Below, piece by piece: positions 25,740-35,473 of a stretch of DNA of 64,000 nucleotides (the stretch's first letter is position 1; every line of letters starts with the position of its first letter). The DNA lies in assembly GCF_004217185.1 (NCBI RefSeq), contig NZ_SHKL01000001.1, forward strand, positions 2,850,001-2,914,000, written 5' to 3'. The stretch is from Pseudonocardia sediminis (GTDB taxonomy: Bacteria; Actinomycetota; Actinomycetes; Mycobacteriales; Pseudonocardiaceae). Below the pieces are notes generated by a model. The model made no database searches. It worked only from the letters and a program-made list of their open reading frames with translations, and had not been told where the DNA came from. The position numbers and the translations under genes were made by a program.

Positions 25740-26219
25740 ATGACGAACCGGACGGACGAGAGCCCGGCCGCCGCGGCGGTCGCCGACATCGTGCGGTGGG
25801 GCAACCGCGGGGACGTGCGCGCAGCGATGGTGGGGGAGGCCGGGCGCGACCTGTCGGCGAACGACATCGCGCTGCTGCGCAGCATCGTCGTGTCCGGGCC
25901 GGTGCGGGTCTCGGATCTGGCCGAGCTGCACGGCGTCGACAAGTCCACGGTCACCCCGCAGGTCCAGCGCCTGGAGCGCCGAGGCCTGGTCGAGCGCGGT
26001 CCGGACGCCGGCGACCGGCGGGCCGTGCGGCTCAGCGCGACCACCGCGGGCACGCACACCTGGGAGGAGATCAACCGCGCCGGGCAGGCCGTCTACGAGC
26101 ACGTCCTGGCGTCGTGGACCGAGCAGGAGCGTGCGACGTTCGAGTCGCTGATCGACCGCTTCGCCCGCGAGCTCATCACCGGGACGTCGGACTGGATCCG
26201 GGACCGGGCCTCGGGGTGA
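25740..26219 (+). CDS. MarR-family transcriptional regulator
   Basis: A 159-residue winged helix protein: LSANDIALLRSIVVSGPVRV, LAELHGVDKSTVTPQVQRLE (recognition helix), RRGLVERGPDAGDRRAVRLS (wing with the DxRxxxL-type motif), then a C-terminal dimerisation helix. MarR proteins are dimers that repress divergent genes until a phenolic or oxidising ligand binds. ATG 25740 follows CACAGG. The gene diverges from the stress-protein/terC pair and probably controls both itself and them through the 25670 repeat. Confidence 0.9.
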   Translation: MTNRTDESPAAAAVADIVRWGNRGDVRAAMVGEAGRDLSANDIALLRSIVVSGPVRVSDLAELHGVDKSTVTPQVQRLERRGLVERGPDAGDRRAVRLSATTAGTHTWEEINRAGQAVYEHVLASWTEQERATFESLIDRFARELITGTSDWIRDRASG

Positions 26220-26269
26220 GACGACCGCGCGCCCCCGCGGTGCCGAGCCCCCGGGACGGGTCCAGACTT

Positions 26270-26337
26270 CATGATCGATCTCTGTGGGACGATCGGTGCC
26301 ACCGATGGCACGAACCCGACCACACAGATCGATCATG
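26270..26337. repeat. 68-bp intergenic palindrome, copy A
   Basis: Begins CATGATC and ends GATCATG; the outer 17-base arms pair with one mismatch, and an inner ATCGGT/ACCGAT repeat also pairs. Shares CATGATC, central CGATCGG at the same offset (21-27), GCC at 29-31, GGC at 38-40 and CGATCA near the end with copies B and C. It lies between two convergent genes. Confidence 0.75.
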
Positions 26338-26352
26338 ATCGGTCGGAGGGCT

Positions 26353-26721
26353 TCAGGCGAAGGCGGACTCGTCCACGATCGCGCGGTGGATGGCGGCCTC
26401 GGCCAGGAGCGTGCCGTCGTCGGCGTGGGCGGTGGCCCGGAACTCCAGCTTGCGGCCGTCGTGGCCGGTGACCTCGGCGGCGCAGCGGACGGTCGAGCCC
26501 ACCGCGGAGGGCTTGCGGTGCTTCAGGTCCACCCGGGTGCCCACGGAGGTCTCGCCGTCGCCGAGCCGGCCGTCGAGTGCGGAGACGGTGGCGGCCTCGA
26601 GCCAGGCGAGCAGGCGCGGTGTGCCCAGGACGCCGACGGTCCCGCTGCCGAGCGCCGCGGCGGTGTCGGCGTCGGTCACGTCGAAGTCGCGCTGCGCCTG
26701 CAGTCCGGTGAGGTCGTTCAT
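26353..26721 (-). CDS. Hotdog-fold thioesterase (FlK-like)
   Basis: A 122-residue single hotdog domain. The stretch VLGTPRLLAWLEAATVSALD and SVGTRVDLKHRKPSAVGSTV followed by LEFRATAHADDGTLLAEAAIH matches thioesterases of the fluoroacetyl-CoA thioesterase (FlK) type, which cleave small acyl-CoA esters. The start ATG 26721 overlaps the stop of the propeller gene (ATGA), so it is the last gene of the P450/BVMO operon and may act on the acid product of that pathway. Confidence 0.8.
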   Translation of the reverse strand: MNDLTGLQAQRDFDVTDADTAAALGSGTVGVLGTPRLLAWLEAATVSALDGRLGDGETSVGTRVDLKHRKPSAVGSTVRCAAEVTGHDGRKLEFRATAHADDGTLLAEAAIHRAIVDESAFA

Positions 26722-28334
26722 CGGGTTCCTTTCGTCGGGGACCCGGAGGATGCTGCCAGGCCGGACAGGCGCAGGAGGCTGCCCTCGGCGCCCAGGCCGA
26801 CGACGAGGTCGTCGCCGGCGCGCTCGACCGCGGCGAACGGGCGGGGCCGCCGGGCGACGCCGCTGGCGGCACGGTCGGGCACGTGCGGCGGGCGGACGTC
26901 GGTGGCCAGTCCACTCGCGACGACCGAGCCGGCCCGGGTGTCCGGGTCGATCCGGTACAGCCGTCCCTCACCGGCGGCGACGCACCACAGCGCGCCGTGC
27001 GCGGCGACCAGCCCTTCGGGACGGGAGAGCCCCGCGGTGAGAACGCGTCCGTCGCGCAGGCGCACGACCCGCCCGCCGCCGGTGACCGAGACGCAGACGT
27101 CGCCGTGGTCGTCGACGGTGAGGTCGACCGGCCGGTCGAGGCCCTCGGCGACCGGCCGGAACCCGCCGTCGCCGTCGAGCTCCACCACGCGCCCGCCGCC
27201 GATCTCGGCGACGAGGACGCGGCCGTCCGGGGTGGTCACCGCGCCGCCGGGGTCGTCGAGCCCGCGTGTGGTGGACCAGCCCGAGGTGGGGGAGCCACGG
27301 TGGACGTTGCCGTTCTCGGTCGTCACGACGACGTCGTCCCCGGCCGTGGCCAGCCCGCGGATCCCGGCCTCGTGCAGCTCGGCGAGCCAGTCCTCGCGGA
27401 CGGGTTCGCCGGTGCCGCCGGGCAGACGCGCGGTGCCGAAGTGGTCGGCCAGCAGCAGGTCCCCGCCGGCCAGGGCCGCGATGCCGAACGGGCCGTTGAG
27501 CCCCTCCGGGATCACGACGCGCACTCCGCCGTCGGGGGACAGAGCGCGCAGCCCGCCGCGGAACGCACCGGAGACGTAGGCGGTGCCGTCCGGGGCGAAC
27601 GCGACGTTGTCCGCCCCGATCACGCCGGACTCGCGCACGTCACGCTCTCCCGAGCGCAGGTCGATCCGGTGCAGCTGCCCGTTCCGCGCGGAGAGCACCC
27701 GCAGGCCGCCGGAGGGGTCGAACCGGACCGCGACCGGCATCACGATGTCGTCGAGCACGCGCTCCGGCTCGCCGCCGTCGAGACCGACGCGCCAGACCTC
27801 GCCGCCCATCAGGTGCGGGTAGTAGAGGAGTCCGTCCGGGCCGACCTGCATCGCGTTGCCCAGCACCAGCCCGGTCGCCATCACCCGCGGCGGCCCACCG
27901 GCGAGGTCGATCTCCAGCAGACGGCCGTCGACCGCGAGTTCGTTGACGAACAGCCGCCCGCGGTGGCAGGCGACGCCGTCCGGGGCGACGATCCCCTCCG
28001 CGACCACCGACATCGTCCCGTCGGGGTCGCGGCGCCAGACCAGCTCCGCCGGAAGATCCACGACGAACATCGCGCCGTCGTCGGCGAACGCGATGTCGTC
28101 CGGTGCGGTCAACGGACCGTCCGGGCCGAGGACGGTCTCCAGCTCGCCGGTGTCCACGTCCAGCGCGCTGATCGTCGCGCCGAGGAACTGGGCGATGTAG
28201 AGGCGCCCGTCGGGCCCGAACGCGATCCCGTTGGAGGCCCACAGCAGGTTCGGCGGGACGAGGCGTTCGGCTCGCACACCCGGCGCGGTCCACAGGGGGC
28301 CGGCGCCGCCCCCGGCCCGGGGACGCGCGATCAT
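26718..28334 (-). CDS. Double-length SMP-30/gluconolactonase-like beta-propeller
   Basis: The 538 residues are built of repeating propeller blades: NGIAFGPDGRLYIAQF, DDIAFADDGAMFVVDL, DGVACHRGRLFVNE, NAMQVGPDGLLYYPHL, DNVAFAPDGTAYVSG, then a weaker second half (GGAVTTPDGRVLVAEI, VDLTVDDHGDVCVSV). SMP-30/gluconolactonase proteins are metal-dependent lactonases of about 300 residues, so this looks like two propellers or a large one. There is no signal peptide. It sits between a Baeyer-Villiger monooxygenase and a thioesterase with overlapping stops and starts; opening of the lactone made by the monooxygenase is a coherent guess. Confidence 0.8.
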   Translation of the reverse strand: MIARPRAGGGAGPLWTAPGVRAERLVPPNLLWASNGIAFGPDGRLYIAQFLGATISALDVDTGELETVLGPDGPLTAPDDIAFADDGAMFVVDLPAELVWRRDPDGTMSVVAEGIVAPDGVACHRGRLFVNELAVDGRLLEIDLAGGPPRVMATGLVLGNAMQVGPDGLLYYPHLMGGEVWRVGLDGGEPERVLDDIVMPVAVRFDPSGGLRVLSARNGQLHRIDLRSGERDVRESGVIGADNVAFAPDGTAYVSGAFRGGLRALSPDGGVRVVIPEGLNGPFGIAALAGGDLLLADHFGTARLPGGTGEPVREDWLAELHEAGIRGLATAGDDVVVTTENGNVHRGSPTSGWSTTRGLDDPGGAVTTPDGRVLVAEIGGGRVVELDGDGGFRPVAEGLDRPVDLTVDDHGDVCVSVTGGGRVVRLRDGRVLTAGLSRPEGLVAAHGALWCVAAGEGRLYRIDPDTRAGSVVASGLATDVRPPHVPDRAASGVARRPRPFAAVERAGDDLVVGLGAEGSLLRLSGLAASSGSPTKGTR

Positions 28335-30136
28335 CGGCCGCCCCCCAGGACCTCGTTCATGTCACCCTCGCGGAACGCGCCGAGGATCCGGTGGAACTCG
28401 ACCGGTCCGCCGCCGAACTGCTCGTTGCGCTTCCGCGGCCGGCCCTCGAAGTTATAGTAGCCGGGCGTGCACTCGGCGAGGAACCCGTGCTGGTCGACCG
28501 CCCGCTCGCGGATCGTGGCCACCCACGCGTCCTCGGACTCCGCCGTCGGCTCGATCGCGTCCACGCCGCGCTTCTCCGCCTCGGTCACGACCGTGGCGAT
28601 GTGCGTGGCCTGCTCCTCCAGCACGTGGGCGAAGTTCACCGACGCCGAGTTCTGCAGCGCGCCGACGTGGAACAGGTTCGGGAACCCGCGGCTGACCCAG
28701 CCGTGCAGGGTGCTCAGGCCGTCGGACCATTTCTCGGCCAGCGCGAGCCCGCCGCGGCCACGGATGTCGGCTCCGGCGCGGGTGGCCGGGTCGGCGCCGA
28801 GCTCGAAGCCGGTGGCGAACACGATCGCGTCGACCGGGTACTCGGTGCCGCCGACCACGATGCCGCCGGAGGTGATCCGCTCGACGCCCTGTCCGCCGGT
28901 GTCGAGCAGCGTCACGTTCTCGCGGTTGAACGTCTGCAGGTAGCGGTCGGAGAACGTCGGCCGCTTGCACATCTGGCGGTACCAGGGCTTGAGCGCGGCC
29001 GCCGTCGCCGGGTCGCGGACGATCTCGGAGACCCGGGCCCGGATCTCGTCCATCTTCTCCGCGTCGGCGATCTCCAGGGCGTCGGCCAGGCTCTCGGTGT
29101 CGTGGGTGCGGGCGTAGCGCGCCACGCCGCGGATCGGGGCGGTGTCGGTCCACTTGTCGCTGACGCCGTCCACTCCGTGCACGGGCGGGAGCATGTTCAT
29201 CAGGTTCAGGAAGTCCTCGCGACGGCGCCGCTGCCACCCCGGCTCCAGCGAGGCCCACCACTGCTCGTCGTAGGGCTCGTCGTCGCGGGTGTCGACCGAC
29301 GACGGCGTCCGCTGCACCACGTAGAGGTGCTCGGCGCCCTCGGCGAGGTGCGGCACGCACTGGATGGCCGTCGCGCCGGTGCCGATCACCGCGATCTTCT
29401 TGTCGCCGATCCGGTCCAGGCCGCCGTTCGCGTCGCCGCCGGTCCAGCCGAAGTCCCAGCGGCTGGTGTGGAACGTGTGCCCGGCGAAGTCGGCGATGCC
29501 CGGGATGCCGGGCAGCTTCGGCTTGTTGAACGGCCCCGACGAGATCACGACGTAGCGCGCGGAGAACGCGTCGCCGCGGTCGGTGCGGGCCCGCCACAGC
29601 CCGGCCCCGTCGTCCCAGGCCAGCGAGGTGACCTCGGTGCCCAGCAGGGCGTCACGGTAGAGGTCGAAGCGCTCGCCGATGGCCCGGGCGTGCCCGCGGA
29701 TCTCCTCGCCCGGCGGGTACTTGCGGCTCGGGACCGTCCCGATCTCCTCCAACATCGGCAGGTAGATCGAGGACTCGATGTCGCAGGCGATGCCGGGGTA
29801 GCGGTTCCAGTACCAGGTGCCGCCCAGGTCGCCCGCGGCGTCGACGATCCGGATCCGGTCCAGGCCTGCGTCGCGCAGGCGGGCCCCGGCGACGAGCCCG
29901 CCGAACCCGCCGCCGACGATGAGGGCGTCGACGTGGTCGGCGACCGGCTCGCGACCGGCGACATCGGACCACGGGTCGTCGGCGTAGTAGCCGAACTCGC
30001 CCGTCATCGCCTGGTACTGGGCGGTGCCGTCGGTGCGGATCCGGCGGTCGCGCTCGGCGCGGTAGCGCTCGCGCAGCCGATCCATGTCCGCCGCCGTGGG
30101 ATCAGCGGGGGTCGAGCGGTCGTCGGTGGTCGTCAC
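28331..30136 (-). CDS. Baeyer-Villiger type flavin monooxygenase
   Basis: A class B flavoprotein monooxygenase of 601 residues. FAD binding is at GGGFGGL (75-81) and NADPH binding at IGTGATAIQ (251-259). The BVMO fingerprint FxGxxxHxxxW is present as FAGHTFHTSRWDF (217-229). It should insert oxygen next to a ketone to give an ester or lactone using NADPH and O2. The start is GTG 30136 with GGAGGAG eight bases upstream; the upstream frame is not used. It follows a P450 gene by 41 bases and overlaps the lactonase-like gene by four. Confidence 0.92.
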   Translation of the reverse strand: MTTTDDRSTPADPTAADMDRLRERYRAERDRRIRTDGTAQYQAMTGEFGYYADDPWSDVAGREPVADHVDALIVGGGFGGLVAGARLRDAGLDRIRIVDAAGDLGGTWYWNRYPGIACDIESSIYLPMLEEIGTVPSRKYPPGEEIRGHARAIGERFDLYRDALLGTEVTSLAWDDGAGLWRARTDRGDAFSARYVVISSGPFNKPKLPGIPGIADFAGHTFHTSRWDFGWTGGDANGGLDRIGDKKIAVIGTGATAIQCVPHLAEGAEHLYVVQRTPSSVDTRDDEPYDEQWWASLEPGWQRRRREDFLNLMNMLPPVHGVDGVSDKWTDTAPIRGVARYARTHDTESLADALEIADAEKMDEIRARVSEIVRDPATAAALKPWYRQMCKRPTFSDRYLQTFNRENVTLLDTGGQGVERITSGGIVVGGTEYPVDAIVFATGFELGADPATRAGADIRGRGGLALAEKWSDGLSTLHGWVSRGFPNLFHVGALQNSASVNFAHVLEEQATHIATVVTEAEKRGVDAIEPTAESEDAWVATIRERAVDQHGFLAECTPGYYNFEGRPRKRNEQFGGGPVEFHRILGAFREGDMNEVLGGGR

Positions 30137-30177
30137 CGTGGGGCTCCTCCGTGTGCGTGCCGGGGCGGGTTCGGGGT

Positions 30178-31413
30178 TCACCAGGTGACGGGGAAGCGCG
30201 ACAGGCCGCGGACGGCGGACGTCGTGCGCCACTCCGGCTCACCACCGAAGTCGAGCGTGGGCAGGCGCGTCACCAGCGCGCGCAGGACGGTCTGCAGCTC
30301 CATCCGGGCCAGCGAGGCGCCCAGGCAGAAGTGCGGGCCGAAGCCGAACGCGACGTGCGAGCCGGGCTCGCGGTCGAGCCGCAGCTCCTCGGGGTCGTCG
30401 AAGACCTCCGGGTCACGGTTGGCGGCGTTCGTCGACACCAGCACGGCCTCGCCGGCGCGGACGGTGCCGCCGGTGAGCTCGACGTCTTCGGTGGCGATCC
30501 GCGGCAGGCCGGCCTGGCGGCCGAGCGGGGTGAACCGCAGCATCTCCTCGACCGCGGCCGGGATGCCGTCCGGGTCCGCCACCAGCGCCTCCCAGCGGGA
30601 GCGCTCGGAGAGCAGCGTCCAGACCATGTTGCCGGTCATGTTCATCGTGGTCTCGTGGCCGGCGATCAGGATGGCCACGCCGAGCGAGACCATCTCCGGC
30701 TCGGAGAGCTTGTCCCCGTCGGTGTCGCGGGCGGTGATCAGAGCGGCGAGCAGGTCGTCGCCGAAGTCCTCGGGACGCTCACGGCGCTCGGCGATCAGCG
30801 ACGCGATGTAGGCGTAGAGGTCGGTGAACGCCTGCCGGCGGCGCTCGACGGGGACGTCCGAGGTGGACAGCGCGGCGTCGGCACCGGCCCGGAACGTGTC
30901 GCGGCCCTCCAGCGGCACCCCGAGCATCTCGCAGATGACGACGACCGGGAGCGGCATCGACACCGCCGAGACCAGGTCGGCCGGCTCGCCGTTCGCGACG
31001 AGGTCGTCGATCAGCTTCCGGGCGATCTCCTCGACGTGCGGTCGCAGCTTCTCCACCCGGCGCGCGGTGAACGCCGAGGCCACCAGCCGGCGCAGGCGGC
31101 CGTGCTCGGGCGGGTCGATGTTGATGATCGAGTCGGGCTGGGCCGGGCGCTCCGGGAGCGCGCGCGGGACGTCGGCGCCGACGACGGCGGCCCGGCTGAA
31201 CCGCGGGTCGGACATGACGGTGCGGACGTCGTCGTAGCGGGTGACCAGCCAGCCCTCCTCGCCGTAGGGCAGGCGCACCCGGGTCAGCGGCTCGTCGCGG
31301 CGCAGCTCGGCGTACCCGGGCGCGAAGTCGAGCTGCGCCGACTCGCCGAGCGGGTAGGAGTGGGCGACCGGGCATCCCCCGGTCGCGGCGCTGCTGGGCT
31401 GGGTGGTGGTCAC
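30178..31413 (-). CDS. Cytochrome P450
   Basis: A soluble bacterial P450 of 411 residues. The oxygen-activating I helix is AILIAGHETTMNM, the ExxR and related K-helix region is EEMLRF, and the heme loop FGFGPHFCLG has the thiolate Cys363. It begins at GTG 31413 with GGAGGAG upstream. It is the first gene of the minus-strand operon with a Baeyer-Villiger monooxygenase, SMP-30-like protein and thioesterase, and diverges from a TetR gene. Redox partners are not encoded nearby. Hydroxylation of a cyclic substrate before ketone formation is the likely step (inference). Confidence 0.93.
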   Translation of the reverse strand: MTTTQPSSAATGGCPVAHSYPLGESAQLDFAPGYAELRRDEPLTRVRLPYGEEGWLVTRYDDVRTVMSDPRFSRAAVVGADVPRALPERPAQPDSIINIDPPEHGRLRRLVASAFTARRVEKLRPHVEEIARKLIDDLVANGEPADLVSAVSMPLPVVVICEMLGVPLEGRDTFRAGADAALSTSDVPVERRRQAFTDLYAYIASLIAERRERPEDFGDDLLAALITARDTDGDKLSEPEMVSLGVAILIAGHETTMNMTGNMVWTLLSERSRWEALVADPDGIPAAVEEMLRFTPLGRQAGLPRIATEDVELTGGTVRAGEAVLVSTNAANRDPEVFDDPEELRLDREPGSHVAFGFGPHFCLGASLARMELQTVLRALVTRLPTLDFGGEPEWRTTSAVRGLSRFPVTW

Positions 31414-31480
31414 GGTGTCTCCTCCGCGGCAGTCGGGTCGGGCGTCGCCGGACTCGCGGGCCGACAAGATCACCATACCC

Positions 31481-31505
31481 AATTAATGGCGCGTAGTGCC
31501 AATTA
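31481..31505. promoter_or_regulatory. AT-rich imperfect inverted repeat ahead of the P450 operon
   Basis: AATTAATGGC (31481-31490) and GCCAATTA (31498-31505) form an imperfect inverted repeat around GCGTAGT in the divergent gap between the P450 and TetR genes. It is unusually AT-rich for this genome and a plausible TetR operator overlapping the P450 promoter. Confidence 0.45.
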
Positions 31506-31559
31506 GACAGCGAGAGACAATGCTCTCGGTCCGCACCGGACCCGGTGCCGGTAGGTTGA

Positions 31560-33584
<2,025 letters not shown>

Positions 33585-33715
33585 GGAACGGGTCCGCGGA
33601 GAAACACCGCTTCCCCTCCGGTCGAGTACTCGGGAACCGCGGCGATCACACGGTCGTTCTCCAGGTGTGCTCGGCGGGGGATCCGAGCACCCGAACACGG
33701 GGGAGGAACCAGGAC

Positions 33716-34456
33716 ATGCGCAGCAACCTTTTCGCACCGGAGAACCAGGAGCAGGAGTCGGCGCAGCCGGGACTGCGGCTGCAGAACTCGAAGATGCTCA
33801 AGGTCGAGCTGAACGGCGAGGTCATGGCCCGCCAGGGCTCGATGGTCGCCTACCAGGGCGACGTCCGCTTCGAGGCCAAGGGCGCCGGCGGCATCGGCCG
33901 GTTCATCAAGCAGAAGCTGACCGGCGAGGGCGTGCCGCTGATGAAGGTGGTCGGCCGCGGGGACGTGTTCCTCGCCGACGCCGCCGCCGACGTCCACGTG
34001 ATCGACCTCGAGGGCCCCGACGACACCCTGACCATCAACGGGAAGAACGTCCTGGCCTTCGAGCCGACGCTGTCCTACGACGTCCAGATGACCTCCGGCG
34101 CGGGCTCCATGGGCGGGGCCGGGCTGTTCAACTGCATCTTCCGCGGACGGGGACGGCTCGCGATCACCGCGAAGGGCGCGCCGGTCGTGCTCAACGTCGA
34201 CGTGCCGACCTACGCCGACCCACAGGCGGCGATCGCCTGGTCGGCGGGGCTGCGGGTCGGGATGCACCGCGCCGAGTCGCTCGGGATCAAGACGCTGCTG
34301 GGCCGCAGCACCGGCGAGCGCTACACGATGGCCTTCTCCGGGAACGGGTTCGTGATCGTCCAGGCCTCCGAGGAGGTCCCGCTCGACGCGCTGGCCGGAG
34401 GCGGCAGCGGCGAGGAGAGCGGCGTCGGCGGCCTGATCGGCGGGTTCCTCAAGTAG
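33716..34456 (+). CDS. AIM24 family protein
   Basis: A 246-residue AIM24 (DUF124) protein with MLKVELNGEVMARQGSMVAY, GGIGRFIKQKLTGEGVPLMKV, GRGDVFLADAAADVHVIDLE and C-terminal GERYTMAFSGNGFVIVQASE. The fold is a beta-barrel like that of tryptophan RNA-binding attenuation protein; the function in bacteria is unknown. It ends with a glycine-rich tail. ATG 33716 follows GGGGGAGGAACC. The stop is followed by a region of gene stubs. Confidence 0.88.
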   Translation: MRSNLFAPENQEQESAQPGLRLQNSKMLKVELNGEVMARQGSMVAYQGDVRFEAKGAGGIGRFIKQKLTGEGVPLMKVVGRGDVFLADAAADVHVIDLEGPDDTLTINGKNVLAFEPTLSYDVQMTSGAGSMGGAGLFNCIFRGRGRLAITAKGAPVVLNVDVPTYADPQAAIAWSAGLRVGMHRAESLGIKTLLGRSTGERYTMAFSGNGFVIVQASEEVPLDALAGGGSGEESGVGGLIGGFLK

Positions 34457-34590
34457 CGCTGCGGCCGTAGAACAGCTCCTGGGGCAGGGCGTTCATCGTG
34501 TCGCCGGGCCGCTCGGAGTGGGCCGGCACCGCGTTGATGCGCGTCCGGTCCCCGCCGACCGGGGTGACGCGGTGCAGCGAGTCGGATCGT
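34449..34590 (-). pseudogene. C-terminal stub resembling a 2-oxoglutarate/Fe(II) oxygenase
   Basis: The minus strand reads RRSDSLHRVTPVGGDRTRIN then AVPAHSERPGDTMNALPQEL, ending at a stop at 34451-34449 that overlaps the AIM24 stop. LHRVTPV...R.R.NAV...ERPG is the last-strand pattern of 2OG-Fe(II) dioxygenases (the distal His and Arg). The N-terminal two thirds are absent. Confidence 0.5.
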
Positions 34591-34690
34591 CGGTATCGCG
34601 TGGCGCGGGACCCGCACGATCGGTGAGGCGGCGCAGGGCTTCGTCGACGCCGCGCAGGCCGTCGCCCGGGAGCGGGAGCCGCTCAGGTGA
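34590..34690 (+). pseudogene. C-terminal stub resembling a LysR regulator
   Basis: The plus strand reads IVGIAWRGTRTIGEAAQGF then VDAAQAVAREREPLR and stop at 34690. Such an ...AWR...G.AA..FVDAA end is typical of LysR-type effector domains. Nothing of the DNA-binding part remains; its 5' edge meets the 5' edge of the oxygenase stub near 34590. Confidence 0.35.
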
Positions 34691-35168
34691 CGTCGGCGAC
34701 CGCCTTGCCGGCGAGGGTGCGGTCGAGCAGGGCGCGGGTGGCGGTGGTGACGTCGTGCCAGTCGCCGCGCCAGGAGATGCCGGGGTCGAGGTCGCCCGCG
34801 GCGACCTGTGCGGCGAGCCGCGTCAGGTCGGCGGACAGGTCCGGGTGCGCGCCGAGGTAGAACGTCCAAATCGAGCGGTCGGCGGTGCCGGGGCCACCGA
34901 ACAGGGCGCCGTAGCCGAACGTCTCCCCGGCCCCCGAGGAGTGCCCGAGCGCGACGAGGGTGCCGCCCTCGGCGAGCCGGTCGAACGCCGCGACGAGCGT
35001 GGGCCCGCCGATCGTGTCCAGCACGCCGTCGAGCGGGTCGGCGCCCTCGGGGACCGTCCCGGTGCGTCCGGTGTCCACCGCGCGCAGCTGCGCCCACGCG
35101 CCGCCCAGCCCGAACGTGACGACCGGCGTCCCGGCGTCCTGGCCGAGCACCGGCTCACCCGGGCCGTG
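34683..35168 (-). pseudogene. C-terminal half of a zinc-type alcohol dehydrogenase/quinone reductase
   Basis: The minus strand reads DAGTPVVTFGLGGAWAQLRA, GVLDTIGGPTLVAAFDRLAE, GGTLVALGHSSGAGETF and ends LDRTLAGKAVADVT. This is the C-terminal part of the MDR superfamily (the DTIGG nucleotide-binding end and the substrate lid). The N-terminal GroES-like domain is missing, and the frame upstream of about 35168 belongs to something else, so it is a stub rather than a gene. Confidence 0.7.
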
Positions 35169-35426
35169 CCGTCGATGGAGGCCCACGGCCGCTACTTCTG
35201 CCAGCGCACGACCCGTGTCCTGCTGGAGACGATCGGGCGGCGGACCGGTCTCGACCCCGGAGACCACCGGCTGCGTCTGTGCCTGGAGATGCTGGTCGGC
35301 GTCGTGCACGTCGCCCTGGACGACTGGTCGGCCTCCGACGGGCCCGGTCTGGCCGAGCTCCTCGGGCAGATCCGGACCGTGTGCGATGCGGCCCCGGGGA
35401 GCCTGACCGTCACCGCCGTGGGGTGA
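35165..35426 (+). pseudogene. C-terminal stub of a TetR-family regulator
   Basis: The plus strand reads PSMEAHGRYFCQRTTRVLLE, TIGRRTGLDPGDHRLRLCLE, MLVGVVHVALDDW and ends at 35426. The pattern (helix, ALDDW, LAELL) fits the ligand-binding end of TetR/AcrR regulators. The DNA-binding domain is gone. Its truncated 5' edge abuts the truncated 5' edge of the reductase stub. Confidence 0.5.
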
Positions 35427-35473
35427 CCCTCCACGCGCCGGTTCCGCCGTGCCGGGCCGGGTAGTCGACCTCC

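Noticed and set aside
28391..30811. 806-codon plus-strand open frame
   Set aside because: Antisense to the BVMO and P450 genes; no motifs and biased composition.
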